A stretch of DNA of 64,000 nt from Hymenobacter siberiensis (GCF_018967845.1 NZ_JAHLZZ010000001.1:1364001-1428000); one strand, 5' to 3'. Shown: positions 42,950-52,289, counted from the first letter of the stretch. Translations and numbers: made by a program. The notes: generated by a model not told the origin, from the letters alone.

Positions 42950-43455
42950 TACCCCAGCCGCTTTTCGTAGCAAAAAAATCGCAGCCCCGGCCGAAATGCC
43001 AGCGTAATCTCGCCCGCAAATCGGTAGCCCAGCTTCGGAAACAGCCGTTGCGTGGCGGCATTCTCCGAGTTGGTGTCCACGCGCAAAAACTTCAAACCTT
43101 GCGCCACGGCCTGCCTTTCGGCCTGCGCCATCAGGGCCAGCGCCACGCCTTTTCCCTGCGCGGCCGGGTCCACGGCCAGGCGGTGCGTTACCAGGGCGGG
43201 CTCGGTCACGTCCCAGTCGGCCTGGGCGTATTCGGCATCCTGGTCCTGGGTGAGGGCGGCCACGCCGGCCACTGTGCCAGCCAGCTCGGCCACCCACAGG
43301 TGGTTGTGTGCGATGTCGGCGATGAATACGGCTTCGTTGGGGTAGTCAGCCGACCATTGGAAGTTGCCGCTGGCGTGCATCAGCGGCACGGCCCGCCGGA
43401 TGAGGGCCAGAATGGCCGGCAGGTCGGCAGCGGTGGCGCGGCGGATGGTGGGCAT
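42949..43455 (-). CDS. GNAT-family N-acetyltransferase
   Basis: 168 residues. Complete GNAT fold: IRRATAADLPAILALIRRA at the start, strand 4 and acetyl-CoA pyrophosphate loop LVTHRLAVDPAAQGKGVAL (Q/RxxGxG motif as QGKGVA), then FLRVDTNSENAATQRLFPKL (motif B) and YRFAGEI. Acetyl acceptor unknown. Overlaps the following DUF92 gene by one nucleotide, so both are made from one message. Confidence 0.92.
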   Translation of the reverse strand: MPTIRRATAADLPAILALIRRAVPLMHASGNFQWSADYPNEAVFIADIAHNHLWVAELAGTVAGVAALTQDQDAEYAQADWDVTEPALVTHRLAVDPAAQGKGVALALMAQAERQAVAQGLKFLRVDTNSENAATQRLFPKLGYRFAGEITLAFRPGLRFFCYEKRLG

Positions 43456-43511
43456 GAGCAGTGAAATGGGAATGCGGTTGCTAGAATAGTGCTGCTTGCT
43501 ACTTGGTCCGC

Positions 43512-44708
43512 TCAGTGCGACAGCGACCCCGTAGCGGCCGGATTAGCAAAGAGCATGAGCCGCAAAAGTTTGTTGGTGCGTTGGTAACGCGCCACGAAGG
43601 CCTGGCCATCATGGAGCTTGGTTTCGAGTAGCTGCACCGAAACAAGAAATTCCGTCAGCGAAGCCTGTTGGACTGGGGCAACCGGCTGGGCCGTAGCTAG
43701 TAAGCGACGCACCTCGGCCAGCTGCGCGGCCAAAGGCACCAGCACCTGCTGCAGCTCTTGGTCGGTCCGGCGGGGCAGAAATTGATGATTGAAAAAAACG
43801 ATAAACGCATTAAACTCCTTGGTGCTCACGTTGAAGGCATCGATGGCACTGTTGTACGCATCGACAAATTGGTTGGACTTCTGCTGGCGAATGTGAAGCA
43901 GAAAGCTATACGTCAAGTCGTTTTTCACGCCGTTCTGCTCCACCCGGCGCGCCGTGGCTCGTAGTCGTTGCTCCGGGCTTTGCAAGGCGTAGGCGGCTAC
44001 TGAGTCGGCAAAGGCGAAGGGGAGGCCGGGCGGGGCAGGGCGCGTGCCTTGCTGAAACTGTTGGGGCATGCGCGGCGCTGGTAGCAACTGCCATAGCGGG
44101 TCGAAGGGCATATGGGTAGCGATGAACGTGGCCGGTGCTACTCGGAAAAAGTAGTTGTTCAAGCGAAACGCGAACTTCTCCTTTTCCAGGTAGCCTGCTG
44201 CCCAGGTAGGGTCCATCAGCCACCACTGGCTGGCTATGCGGCTGGCACACCAGGCATGACCCACCGGGGCGCGCAGGCTGGTGTAGCCGGTTACCACGTA
44301 AGTCAGTACGCCCACTTGGTTGGCCAGCGCACTATACAATTCGGCGTAGTGCTCGCACGTCCCGCGTCGTTGGTCCAGCGTTTGCTGCGCAGAAATGGGG
44401 TGTTCGCCCTGCAGGTCCGGCACATACATGTCCTCCACGTCGTAGCGGATGTTGTGGGCCACCCACACGAAGGCCGCCCGGGCCCGGTCGCCTTCCGTCG
44501 GAAACGAGGCCGTGATGAAGCGCGCCAGCCCGCCCACCGTCCGCGCCGACGAATCGGGCACGGCCCGCATCCGGGCATCCACGGCCCGATAGGGCACCGG
44601 GACAGCCGGGCGGGGCTTCGGCTTGCTCCCCTGCGCCCGCACGGGCTGGGCCAGGCCAGCCCACGCCAGCAGCGCCAGCAGCACACAACGGTAGAAAAAC
44701 GATGTCAT
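43512..44708 (-). CDS. Secreted transglutaminase-like (papain-fold) protein
   Basis: 398 residues from the ATG at 44708 (MTSFFYRCVLLALLAWAGLA, signal peptide ending VRAQ). A transglutaminase-core domain occupies about 50-200, with the catalytic triad in RRGTCEHYAELYSAL (Cys), APVGHAWCAS (His) and WWLMDPTWAAGY (Asp). The C-terminal half is helical with possible coiled coil (TDQELQQVLVPLAAQLAEVR). Bacterial members of this CYK3/KyphoscoLiosis-like group act as peptidases or protein cross-linkers; no substrate can be named. An ATG six codons upstream is possible. Confidence 0.87.
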   Translation of the reverse strand: MTSFFYRCVLLALLAWAGLAQPVRAQGSKPKPRPAVPVPYRAVDARMRAVPDSSARTVGGLARFITASFPTEGDRARAAFVWVAHNIRYDVEDMYVPDLQGEHPISAQQTLDQRRGTCEHYAELYSALANQVGVLTYVVTGYTSLRAPVGHAWCASRIASQWWLMDPTWAAGYLEKEKFAFRLNNYFFRVAPATFIATHMPFDPLWQLLPAPRMPQQFQQGTRPAPPGLPFAFADSVAAYALQSPEQRLRATARRVEQNGVKNDLTYSFLLHIRQQKSNQFVDAYNSAIDAFNVSTKEFNAFIVFFNHQFLPRRTDQELQQVLVPLAAQLAEVRRLLATAQPVAPVQQASLTEFLVSVQLLETKLHDGQAFVARYQRTNKLLRLMLFANPAATGSLSH

Positions 44709-44805
44709 AAGGACAAACAGGCACACTGCCCATCAACAAAATTGGGCAAATCCGGCGGTATTACCCACTGCATTTGCCCAACGCTGCTAAATAATACAAG
44801 CCGTG

Positions 44806-45792
44806 CTACCCGCGCCGCAGCACAGCGGCCGCTTCCTTCGCAAAGTAGGTCAGGATGGCATCGGCCCCAGCGCGCTTGATGCTGGTTAGCACTTCCATCA
44901 TCGTCTTTTCGCCGTCGAGCCAGCCGTTTTGGGCGGCGGCTTTCACCATGGCGTACTCCCCCGATACGTTGTAGGCCGTCACGGGCAGGTGGGTGCGCTC
45001 CTTCACGGCATGAATCACGTCGAGGTAGCTCAGGGCGGGCTTTATCATCACTATGTCGGCGCCTTCGGCCTCGTCGAGGGCCAGCTCGCGCAGGGCCTCG
45101 CGCTTGTTAGCGGGGTTCATCTGGTAGCTTTTTTTGTCGCCTTTTTTGGGGGCCGAATCCAGGGCGTCGCGGAACGGACCGTAGAAAGCCGAGGCGTACT
45201 TGGCCGTGTAGCTCATGATGCTCACGTGGCTGAATGCATTCTCGTCCAGTACCCGCCGAATCCAGGCCACGCGGCCGTCCATCATATCGCTGGGCCCGAT
45301 GATATCGGCCCCGGCGCGGGCCTGGGCCAGGGCCATCTGGCCCAGTACTTCCAGGGTGGCATCATTGAGGATTTCGCCCGATTCGGCATCTACCACGCCG
45401 TCGTGGCCGTCGCTGCTGTAGGGGTCCATGGCCACATCGGTCATCAGCACCACTTCCGGGAACTGGCGCTTGATGTCGGCCACTACTTTCAGGTACAGGC
45501 CTTCGGGGTTGGCCGATTCCTTGGCCAGCCGGTCCTTCAGCGCATCATTGATGCTGGGAAAAGGGGCGAAGGTTTTGATGCCCAGCTCCACGCACTGGCC
45601 CACTTCTTCGATAATGCGGTCGGCCGAAAACCGGTAGATGCCGGGCATGGACTTCACTTCCAGCTTTTGACTCTCGCCTTCAATAATGAAGAGCGGAAAG
45701 ATGAAATCGTGGGTGGTGAGACGGGTTTCCTGCACCATGTCCCGAATAACTTCGGACTTGCGGTTGCGGCGGGGGCGGTGGGTTGGGAGCAT
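44806..45792 (-). CDS. hemB: Porphobilinogen synthase (delta-aminolevulinate dehydratase)
   Basis: 328 residues; condenses two 5-aminolevulinates into porphobilinogen (haem pathway, cytoplasm). Schiff-base lysines lie in SYTAKYASAFYGPFRDA and MIKPALSYLDVI. The usual zinc-binding Cys cluster is replaced by DVAMDPYSSDGHDG, the Asp-rich variant of Mg/K-dependent enzymes. Other signatures: ADIIGPSDMMDGRV and YNVSGEYAMVKAAA. Start at MLPTHRPRRNRKSEVIRDMV matches the family N-terminus. Monocistronic by spacing. Confidence 0.97.
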   Translation of the reverse strand: MLPTHRPRRNRKSEVIRDMVQETRLTTHDFIFPLFIIEGESQKLEVKSMPGIYRFSADRIIEEVGQCVELGIKTFAPFPSINDALKDRLAKESANPEGLYLKVVADIKRQFPEVVLMTDVAMDPYSSDGHDGVVDAESGEILNDATLEVLGQMALAQARAGADIIGPSDMMDGRVAWIRRVLDENAFSHVSIMSYTAKYASAFYGPFRDALDSAPKKGDKKSYQMNPANKREALRELALDEAEGADIVMIKPALSYLDVIHAVKERTHLPVTAYNVSGEYAMVKAAAQNGWLDGEKTMMEVLTSIKRAGADAILTYFAKEAAAVLRRG

Positions 45793-45887
45793 ATATCGAT
45801 GACGCCGGGCCTGCGCCCGGAACGTGAAAAAAGAAAATCAAACGTTCTGTAAAAGCAAAACGAAGCCACAAAGTTCGGCCCGAAACC

Positions 45888-46439
45888 CTACCGCCGCCCA
45901 AACGGGTCGATGTACGCCACCAGCACCGCCAGCGCCGCCGCGCCCGCCACAATGCCCCACACCAGCCCGCCACCGCTCAGCAGCAGGCCCAGCAGGGCAA
46001 TGGGCAGCACCACCAGCCCCAGCACACCCAGCACCGTGGTGCCCAGCCCGGCCTCGGCCGGGGCGTGCGCCCGGGCCAGCAGGGGCCGCCGGTGCGTGGC
46101 GGCCGGGCGCACCATCGGCAAAGTCGCAATATCAGCGGTTTTTGTTGATGCCATCAATGGTTCAGGCTGCGGCAATGCACGGCGGTACTCTCGGGCAGCG
46201 GGCAAAGCAAGGATTGGCTGAGCGGCCGTTTTGGCTGCGGTCACGGCCAGCGGCGCGGCGGCTGCTTCCGGCGTGGCAGCAGCTGCGGCGGCGGCTTTCA
46301 CCGCCTGCACCCGCCCCGGCATCGGCTGAAACGAGAAGCTGCGCCGGCTACTCTGGCAGCCACTGGCCAGGCCGCCAATGACCACCAGCAAAGCCAGCAA
46401 ACGGGAGTGAAACAGGCGGGGGCGCGTAGCAAAAAGCAT
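45888..46439 (-). CDS. Lipoprotein of unknown function with C-terminal hydrophobic hairpin
   Basis: 183 residues. Lipoprotein signal RLLALLVVIGGLASGCQSSR (lipobox LASGC), a long Ala/Pro-rich low-complexity linker (about 45-125), then two hydrophobic segments (TTVLGVLGLVVLPIALLGLL and LVWGIVAGAAALAVLVAYID) ending in DPFGRR. The membrane hairpin at the end resembles a small DUF of Bacteroidota lipoproteins, but no named domain is recognised. Probably anchors at an inner or outer membrane. Function unknown. Confidence 0.75.
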   Translation of the reverse strand: MLFATRPRLFHSRLLALLVVIGGLASGCQSSRRSFSFQPMPGRVQAVKAAAAAAATPEAAAAPLAVTAAKTAAQPILALPAAREYRRALPQPEPLMASTKTADIATLPMVRPAATHRRPLLARAHAPAEAGLGTTVLGVLGLVVLPIALLGLLLSGGGLVWGIVAGAAALAVLVAYIDPFGRR

Positions 46440-46496
46440 AGAGGAAAGCCGGAAGTGAGGTCTGAGCAGGGCTGTACGAATATTGGCCGGTTTCCG

Positions 46497-47636
46497 CTAC
46501 CCGTCGGTCAGCTTTTGCGCCGCCTCCCAGCCAATGCCCGCTCCCAGGGCCACACCCATGCCGTTGCAGCGCACGGCGGCCAGCACGCCCGGCCGCACCC
46601 AGTCGATGATGGGCGCCAGCGCCGGCCCGAACCCCATCACCCCGCTCCAGCGGTAGTCGATGCGGGGCCGCTGGCCGGCCATAATCACCTCATGCAGCAG
46701 GTTTTCGAGGTAGTGCTGCACCGTGGGCGTGAGGCCGGACGCGGTGGTTTCTTCGGCCGGAAAATCCAGGTTGCGCCCGCCTCCCAACAAGATGCGGTGG
46801 TCGGCCAGCTGGCGGAAATAGGTGTAGCCGTGGTCGTAATGAAAAGTGCCCGGCAGGCGCACGTCCGGCAGCGGCTCAGTCACCAGCACCTGGCCGCGGC
46901 CGGGCGTCACGGCCAGCTCCGGCAGCAGCTCTGTAGCGAAGGCGTTGGTGGCCAGCAGCACCTGGCCGGCTGTCACGGCCGCGCCATTGGCCAGGAATAA
47001 GATGTGGCCGGCGGCGGTGCTTTCCACGCTTTCCACGGCGCAGCTGGTGAGCACGGGCATATCGGCGGCCCAGGCGCGGGCCAGCAGGGCGCGCATCATG
47101 CGGCCGGCGTCGAGGCTGCCTTCGTGCTCGTTTTTCAGCAGTGTGCCCACGCCTCCGAAACCGAATTGCCCGGTTTCGGCACTGGCGTCGCGAAAGGTGC
47201 GGGCGTGGCCCACCACCGGCGCCAGCAGGGTGTTGAAATAGTCAATTTTATCCCGGCACTCAGCTGCCAGCGGTGCTTCCTCGTGCCGAAATAGCTCATA
47301 GCCGCCCACCGGCTGATAGTCCAGCGCGGCATCGCCCAGCAGCGCACGCAGCCGGCCTAGTCCGGCCCAGCGGGCGGCCACCACGGCCTGCAAGTCGCCC
47401 CGCTTTTCCTGCTCCAGCAATTCCGAAATCGACCCAAAGCACGCGAAGCCGGCGTTTTTAGTCGATGCGCCGCTGGGCAGCGCGCCGCGCTCCAGCACCA
47501 CCACGCGCCAGGTGGGCCGCTGCTGCTTCAGGTAGATGGCCGCCGTGAGGCCCACCAGTCCCGCGCCGATGATGGCGACATCGGCCGGGCCGAAGAAGGA
47601 CCGTTGTTCCCAGTAGGAAAGGTTGGTGTTGGGCAT
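46497..47636 (-). CDS. FAD-dependent amino-acid/glycine oxidase-like oxidoreductase (DAO family)
   Basis: 379 residues. Dinucleotide-binding VAIIGAGLVGLTAAIYLKQQ near residue 20 and GASTKNAGFACFGSISELL, the conserved second FAD loop of DadA/GlyOx-like enzymes. A substrate domain and FAD-closing motif RWSGVMGFGPALAPIIDWV lie near the end. The family oxidises secondary or primary amines; substrate unknown. Located downstream of rocD on the same strand with a class II palindrome between, so a joint role in amino-acid breakdown is suggestive only. Confidence 0.9.
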   Translation of the reverse strand: MPNTNLSYWEQRSFFGPADVAIIGAGLVGLTAAIYLKQQRPTWRVVVLERGALPSGASTKNAGFACFGSISELLEQEKRGDLQAVVAARWAGLGRLRALLGDAALDYQPVGGYELFRHEEAPLAAECRDKIDYFNTLLAPVVGHARTFRDASAETGQFGFGGVGTLLKNEHEGSLDAGRMMRALLARAWAADMPVLTSCAVESVESTAAGHILFLANGAAVTAGQVLLATNAFATELLPELAVTPGRGQVLVTEPLPDVRLPGTFHYDHGYTYFRQLADHRILLGGGRNLDFPAEETTASGLTPTVQHYLENLLHEVIMAGQRPRIDYRWSGVMGFGPALAPIIDWVRPGVLAAVRCNGMGVALGAGIGWEAAQKLTDG

Positions 47637-47653
47637 GAGGACACAAAAAAACG

Positions 47654-47738
47654 GTCATCCTGAGCGCAGCGAAGGACCTTGGCACATCTGAACGTTTTGT
47701 TCGGGTGTGCCAAGGTCCTTCGCTGCGCTCAGGATGAC
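47654..47738. repeat. Dispersed palindrome, class II (GTCATCCTGAGC..GAAGGACC)
   Basis: Arms GTCATCCTGAGCGCAGCGAA / TTCGCTGCGCTCAGGATGAC with pairing continuing through GGACCTTGGCACA / TGTGCCAAGGTCC. Lies between two genes on the minus strand. Confidence 0.85.
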
Positions 47739-47745
47739 AGACAGC

Positions 47746-48999
47746 TTAAAACGCCAGAATCACTTCCTCAATCACATCGCAGGCGGCGTGCAGCTGCTCC
47801 TCGGTAATCACCAGCGGCGGGGCGAAACGGATGATGTCGCCGTGCGTGGGCTTGGCCAGCACGCCGCGCTCCATCAGGGTCACGCACACGTCCCAGGCGG
47901 TGCGGCCGTCCTCGGCGGGCATAATAATTACCGCGTTCAGCAGGCCCTTACCGCGCACTAGGTCCACCGTTTCGGGGCGCTGGGCCTGGATTTGGCGCAT
48001 GCGCTGGCGGAATATCTCGCCCAGTCGGGCGGCATTCTCGGCCAGCTTCTCGTCGATGAGCACATCCAGCGCGGCGCGCATCACAGCGCAGGCCAGGGGG
48101 TTGCCGCCAAACGTAGAGCCGTGCTGGCCCGGCTGAATGGTGAGCATGATGTGGTCGTCGGCCAGCACCGCCGACACCGGCAGTACGCCGCCGCTCAGGG
48201 CCTTGCCCAGGATGAGAATATCGCCGCGCACGGCCTCGTGGTCGCAGGCCAGCAGCTTGCCGGTGCGGCCCAGGCCGGTCTGGATTTCGTCGGTAATCAG
48301 CAGCACGTTGTGCGCCTTGCACAGCGCCGCCGCCTGGGCCAGGTAGCCCACCGAGGGCACCATCACGCCCGCCTCGCCCTGAATGGGCTCAATGAGAAAG
48401 CCGCACACGTGCGGGTCCTGCAAGGCCTCTTCCAGCGCCTCCATATCGTTGTAGGGCACCACCCGGTAGCCGGGCGCAAACGGCCCGAAGCCGCCCGTGC
48501 TGTCGCCGTCGGTGCTGAAGGAAATAATGCCCGTGGTACGCCCGTGGAAGTTGTGCTCGGCCACGATGATTTGGGCCATGTTCGGGGCAATGCCTTTTTC
48601 TTGGTAGCCCCACTTGCGGGCCAGCTTCAGGGCGGTTTCCACGGCCTCGGCCCCGGAGTTCATCATCAGGGCTTTTTCGTAGCCAAACAGTTCGCACAGC
48701 TGCTTTTCGGCCGCGCCCAGCTGGTCATTAAAAAAAGCCCGCGACGTGAGCGTGAGCTGCTGCGCCTGCTTGGTCAGCGCATCAATAATGCGCGGGTGGC
48801 AGTGGCCCTGGTTGACTGCCGAATAGGCCGAAAGGAAGTCGAAATACTGCTTGCCGTCCACGTCCCACAGGTACACGCCTTCGCCCCGGTTCAGCACCAC
48901 AGGCAGGGGGTGGTAGTTGTGCGCGCCGTACTGGTCTTCGAGCTGCATGAGCTGCTCGGCGCGGCTGGACGTGGCGGTGGGGGAGGCGGTGGTTGACAT
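47746..48999 (-). CDS. rocD: Ornithine--oxo-acid transaminase
   Basis: 417 residues; PLP enzyme converting ornithine plus 2-oxoglutarate to glutamate semialdehyde (arginine/proline metabolism). Family signatures: [20 protein letters not shown] at the N-terminus, [66 protein letters not shown], and the PLP lysine in [18 protein letters not shown]. The ornithine-specific Tyr region (YGAHNYHP) supports rocD over other class III aminotransferases. Flanked by palindromes of class III upstream and class II downstream. Confidence 0.95.
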   Translation of the reverse strand: MSTTASPTATSSRAEQLMQLEDQYGAHNYHPLPVVLNRGEGVYLWDVDGKQYFDFLSAYSAVNQGHCHPRIIDALTKQAQQLTLTSRAFFNDQLGAAEKQLCELFGYEKALMMNSGAEAVETALKLARKWGYQEKGIAPNMAQIIVAEHNFHGRTTGIISFSTDGDSTGGFGPFAPGYRVVPYNDMEALEEALQDPHVCGFLIEPIQGEAGVMVPSVGYLAQAAALCKAHNVLLITDEIQTGLGRTGKLLACDHEAVRGDILILGKALSGGVLPVSAVLADDHIMLTIQPGQHGSTFGGNPLACAVMRAALDVLIDEKLAENAARLGEIFRQRMRQIQAQRPETVDLVRGKGLLNAVIIMPAEDGRTAWDVCVTLMERGVLAKPTHGDIIRFAPPLVITEEQLHAACDVIEEVILAF

Positions 49000-49076
49000 G
49001 GCACGGGCGGGAGTTGGTGAAGCCCGAAATTACGGGTTTTCGGCCCATACTATTTGGTGTAGAGCCTGTCATTCCG

Positions 49077-49143
49077 ACGCAGGAGGAGTCTGAGAACTGT
49101 GCGTGACCGTTTTACTCAGATTCCTCCTGCGTCGGAATGACAA
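49077..49143. repeat. Dispersed palindrome, class III (GTCATTCCGACGCAGGAGG)
   Basis: Arms TGTCATTCCGACGCAGGAGG / CCTCCTGCGTCGGAATGACA with GAGTCTGAG / CTCAGATTC inside. Same class as 20500-20578. Between two minus-strand genes. Confidence 0.85.
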
Positions 49144-49163
49144 GCAGCCCGCTTACCAGTCTA

Positions 49164-49676
49164 CTAGCGAAGGCGCATGCCTTCCACCTGGCGCGCGGTG
49201 TCGGTGTAGCGGCCCACGTAGTTGCCTTCTTCGCGGCCGCTGGCCCGCAGCAGGGTCCAGTCCACCACGGCGGTTTCGGGGAAGGTCACCGCCGTGGGCT
49301 CGGCCGGAGTAGTGGCTACAGCAGCTTTATCGGGCAGCAGCAAGGCCTGCACCGTATTGCCGTGCCAGCCCAGCACCCGCACCGAGGCCTGTCGGAAGCT
49401 GGTATCCGTGGCAATCACCCGCACCGACAGCAAAAACTGGTCGCCGATGGGCAGGCCGGCCAGGAATTTTTTCTTGGCTTGAGGCAGCGTGCGCAGGGCC
49501 TCGCGCACAGGGTCGGCCAGGGCCGTTTCGTCGCGGGCCAGGGCCGGGCGTACCCCGGCCGGGGCCGTGGCGATAGTTAGTACTACTGGCGTAGCAACCT
49601 GGGCCACAGCCGGCAGGGCCAGCAATACGGCGGCCGCAGCTAGGAGCGACAGCGTGAAACCAGTAGGCGTTTTCAT
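49164..49676 (-). CDS. Small secreted protein of unknown function
   Basis: 170 residues from the ATG at 49676 (MKTPTGFTLSLLAAAAVLLA, signal peptide ending AVAQ). Mature protein with alternating beta-like segments (KKFLAGLPIGDQFLLSVRVI; VRVLGWHGNTVQALLLPD) and no recognised domain. A frame extension upstream to 49715 exists, but the signal peptide fixes the start. Divergent from the DUF5522 gene. Function unknown. Confidence 0.75.
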   Translation of the reverse strand: MKTPTGFTLSLLAAAAVLLALPAVAQVATPVVLTIATAPAGVRPALARDETALADPVREALRTLPQAKKKFLAGLPIGDQFLLSVRVIATDTSFRQASVRVLGWHGNTVQALLLPDKAAVATTPAEPTAVTFPETAVVDWTLLRASGREEGNYVGRYTDTARQVEGMRLR

Positions 49677-49740
49677 AGATTTAATTAGAAATTTCAGTAG
49701 CACAAGGTACAACACCTCAGCTATTCAACGCCACCGGACC

Positions 49741-49748
49741 TACCTTTG
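49741..49748 (+). promoter_or_regulatory. -7 element (TACCTTTG) for the DUF5522 gene
   Basis: Exact TAnnTTTG ending only 8 nt before the ATG at 49757, so transcription should begin within a few bases of the start codon. Confidence 0.5.
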
Positions 49749-49756
49749 ATTCCCCG

Positions 49757-49939
49757 ATGCCCGCTCCCGTACCCCAGCCGCTCCAGCCCGGCGATTTTTA
49801 CTACACGCCCGAAGGCTACCTCGTCTTCACCGAGCAGTACCACCGTCGTCGGGGGAGCTGTTGCCAGAGTAGCTGCCGCCACTGCCCCTGGAATTTTAAG
49901 CCCAAACCAGGCGCTCAGGGCGCATCTGACCAGAAATAA
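49757..49939 (+). CDS. DUF5522 small cysteine-rich protein
   Basis: 60 residues. The pattern FYYTPEGYLVFTEQYHRRRG followed by CCQSSCRHCPWNF (four Cys, one His) is the conserved core of the DUF5522 family, which is common as a short stand-alone gene in Bacteroidota. The Cys/His cluster suggests metal binding; function is not known. A -7 promoter box lies immediately upstream. Located 87 nt before rpmB. Confidence 0.85.
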   Translation: MPAPVPQPLQPGDFYYTPEGYLVFTEQYHRRRGSCCQSSCRHCPWNFKPKPGAQGASDQK

Positions 49940-50026
49940 GGGTGGGGTGTTTGGTGAATGCCAGACTTTTGCCGATATTTGCGGCCCGTTTACCTGCTTT
50001 GCAATAAAATTTAACCCTCCGATATC

Positions 50027-50266
50027 ATGGCCCGTGTTTGTGATTTGACCGGCAAGCGTACCCGCGTTGGTAACAACGTTTCGCGCGCTAACAACAAGAC
50101 TAAGCGCAAGTTCTATCCGAACCTGCAGAAAAAGCGCTTCTACATCCCCGAGCAAGATGCTTGGGTAACCCTGAAAGTAGCTACCTCCACCATCCGCACC
50201 ATCAACAAGAACGGCATTATGGCCGTCCTGAAGAAGGCAAAGGAGCAGGGCTTCATCGTTTACTAG
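50027..50266 (+). CDS. rpmB: 50S ribosomal protein L28
   Basis: 79 residues, standard length. N-terminal MARVCDLTGKRTRVGNNVSR and the basic KTKRKFYPNLQKKRFYIPEQ segment are diagnostic; C-terminal KKAKEQGFIVY. Component of the large ribosomal subunit. Followed by an exceptionally long perfect terminator hairpin; unlike many bacteria, L33 is not adjacent but lies 2.1 kb downstream. Confidence 0.98.
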   Translation: MARVCDLTGKRTRVGNNVSRANNKTKRKFYPNLQKKRFYIPEQDAWVTLKVATSTIRTINKNGIMAVLKKAKEQGFIVY

Positions 50267-50345
50267 CAATTTAGGTTGCTCGTTTCCTGTTTCCGGTTCG
50301 ACTAAAATAGTCTGAAACCAGTCACTGGAAACGCTAATCTGATTT

Positions 50346-50399
50346 AAAGCCAGCGCCGATACGTTTGCCCTCCAGGGCAAACGTATCGGCGCTGGCTTT
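50346..50399. terminator. Long perfect terminator hairpin after rpmB
   Basis: 26-bp perfect stem (AAAGCCAGCGCCGATACGTT...) with a 2-nt loop, ending in TTT. One of the strongest stems in the window; works in either direction on sequence alone. Confidence 0.8.
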
Positions 50400-50450
50400 G
50401 TCTGTTGGCGGCTACCTTGCATGTTAGTCTGATTGTTATCATAATTCCTG

Positions 50451-52157
50451 ATGCTCATGCGGCTCCGGCTCTCTCCCCGTTTTTGGTCGCTCCGGCCGTG
50501 GCTACAAGCTTCCTTAGTGGTTTTTGTCGGTTTACTGGGGCTGCTGGGCTTCGCGGCTTCGGCCCAGGCGCCCACTTCCATCCCCGAGCCGCTAGCCAAT
50601 AACCCGGCCCCCGCTCGGCCCACCAATTTCCTAACGCCCGCCTTCCATAAGCAGCGGCGCGAGCTGCTCCGGGCCCAAATGCCTGCCAATAGCGTGGCCG
50701 TGGTGTTCGCCGCACCTGTCCGCAATCGGGCCAACGACGTGGACTACATCTACCACCAAAACCCCGATTTTCACTACCTCACCGGCTATGAAGAGCCCGA
50801 TGCCGTGCTGCTGCTTTTCAAGGAGCCGCGCACCGTGGGTGGCCAGCCCGGCGTGACCGAAGCCCTGTTCACCCAGCCCCGCAACCCCGCCCGCGAGCAG
50901 TGGACCGGCCGCCGCCTGGGCGCTGCCGGGGCCAAATCGCAGCTGGCCCTGCAATATGCCGCCGACAACAAAGACTTCGCCGCCGCCGGTATCAAGTGGG
51001 CTGGTTTTGATAAAATACTGGTTCCCAACCTGCCCGCCGACACCCGCGATGACTTCGCCAACCCCGCCGATTTGCACAGCCTGGTGGCCACTTTCCGCCA
51101 GCAGGCTGGTGTGCCAGCCGACTACAACCCGGCCGTCACCGAATTCAACAGCATCATCCGCCGCAACGGCATGCGAAATGCCAGGCGCGTTGCCGAATAC
51201 CTGAGCAGCCAGGTGAAGGAAACGCCGGCCCTCGGCACCACGCCGCTCATCGGCGCCTACCTGGCCGCCACCACCGATGCCGCCCGTCAGGCAGCCATCG
51301 CCGCCAATCCGCCCGGCCGCCTGGACGATGCCACGCTGGGCGAAAAGCTCGGCGACCTGCGCGCCATCAAAACGCCCGAGGAACTGGCCCTGCTGCGCCG
51401 CGCCATCCGCATCAGCGCCCAGGGCCAGCGCGAGGTGCTGAAGCTGCTGCGCCCCGATATGGGCGAAATGGCAGTGCAGGGCCTGCACGAGTACGTGTAC
51501 CGCCGCTACGGGGCCGAGTTCCAGGGCTACCCCAGCATTGTGGGCGGCGGGGCCAACGGCTGCATCCTGCACTACGAAACCAACGACCGCCAGCGCCTCG
51601 ACAACGACCTCGTGCTTATGGACTGCGGGGCCGAATACCACGGCTACTCCGCCGACGTCACGCGCACCGCGCCGCCCTCCGGCACCTTTAGCCCCGCCCA
51701 GCGCCAGATTTACGAGCTGGTGCTGGCCGCCCAGGAGGCAGGTTTCGACGCCTGCCGGCCCGGCGCACCCTTCGATGCCCCCAACAAAGCCACCCAGGAA
51801 GTAGTAGCCGCCGGCCTGCAAAAGCTCGGCATTATCAAAAAGAAAGAGGAATTTCGTAACTATTACCCCCACGGGGCCAGCCACTACCTCGGCCTCGACG
51901 TGCACGACAGCGGCAGCTACGGCCCGCTGCAAGCCGGCAACGTCATCACCGTCGAGCCCGGTATCTACATCCCCGCCGGCTCGCCCTGCGACCCCAAGTG
52001 GTGGAATATCGGCGTCCGCATCGAAGACGATGCCCTGATTACCGCCACCGGCTACGAGAATTTATCGGCCGAAGCCCCGCGCACCGTGGCCGACATTGAG
52101 AAGCTAATGGCCGAACCCAGTGCCCTGGAAGGCTTCAAACTGCCGGAATTGAAGTAG
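50451..52157 (+). CDS. Secreted Xaa-Pro aminopeptidase (aminopeptidase P, M24B)
   Basis: 568 residues with a signal peptide (SLVVFVGLLGLLGFAASAQA). N-terminal creatinase-like domain (RELLRAQMPANSVAVVFAAP; YHQNPDFHYLTGYEEPDAVL) and C-terminal pita-bread domain carrying the dinuclear metal ligands. Ligands are in GCILHYETNDRQRL (substrate His), LVLMDCGAEYHGYSADVTRT (Asp, Asp), HGASHYLGLDVHD (His), VEPGIYIP (Glu) and the final Glu in RIEDDALIT. Removes N-terminal residues before proline, here in the periplasm. ATG at 50451 or two codons later. Confidence 0.94.
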   Translation: MLMRLRLSPRFWSLRPWLQASLVVFVGLLGLLGFAASAQAPTSIPEPLANNPAPARPTNFLTPAFHKQRRELLRAQMPANSVAVVFAAPVRNRANDVDYIYHQNPDFHYLTGYEEPDAVLLLFKEPRTVGGQPGVTEALFTQPRNPAREQWTGRRLGAAGAKSQLALQYAADNKDFAAAGIKWAGFDKILVPNLPADTRDDFANPADLHSLVATFRQQAGVPADYNPAVTEFNSIIRRNGMRNARRVAEYLSSQVKETPALGTTPLIGAYLAATTDAARQAAIAANPPGRLDDATLGEKLGDLRAIKTPEELALLRRAIRISAQGQREVLKLLRPDMGEMAVQGLHEYVYRRYGAEFQGYPSIVGGGANGCILHYETNDRQRLDNDLVLMDCGAEYHGYSADVTRTAPPSGTFSPAQRQIYELVLAAQEAGFDACRPGAPFDAPNKATQEVVAAGLQKLGIIKKKEEFRNYYPHGASHYLGLDVHDSGSYGPLQAGNVITVEPGIYIPAGSPCDPKWWNIGVRIEDDALITATGYENLSAEAPRTVADIEKLMAEPSALEGFKLPELK

Positions 52158-52184
52158 CTAGTGGCCGGGTGCTGGGTGTCACTG

Positions 52185-52289
52185 AACGTCATGCAGAGCG
52201 CAGCGAAGCATCTTGCTCGCAGTAAGTAAGTCATTAGATTGGTTTATGTGGTGGCGGGCAAGATGCTTCGCTGCGCTCTGCATGACGTT
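52185..52289. repeat. Dispersed palindrome, class I (GTCATGCAGAGC)
   Basis: Arms AACGTCATGCAGAGCGCAGC / GCTGCGCTCTGCATGACGTT, pairing onward through GAAGCATCTTGC. Lies between pepP-like gene and the rpmG promoter, both plus strand. Confidence 0.85.

Noticed and set aside
42950..43297. N-terminal extension of the DUF92 frame into the GNAT gene
   Set aside because: The DUF92 family begins at the ATG 42949; the extension overlaps the GNAT gene in another frame and lacks membrane segments.
50346..50399. Perfect 54-nt inverted repeat after rpmB as another mobile palindrome
   Set aside because: Stem with A-run start and T-run end and a 2-nt loop right after a ribosomal gene fits an intrinsic terminator; it shares no sequence with the dispersed classes.
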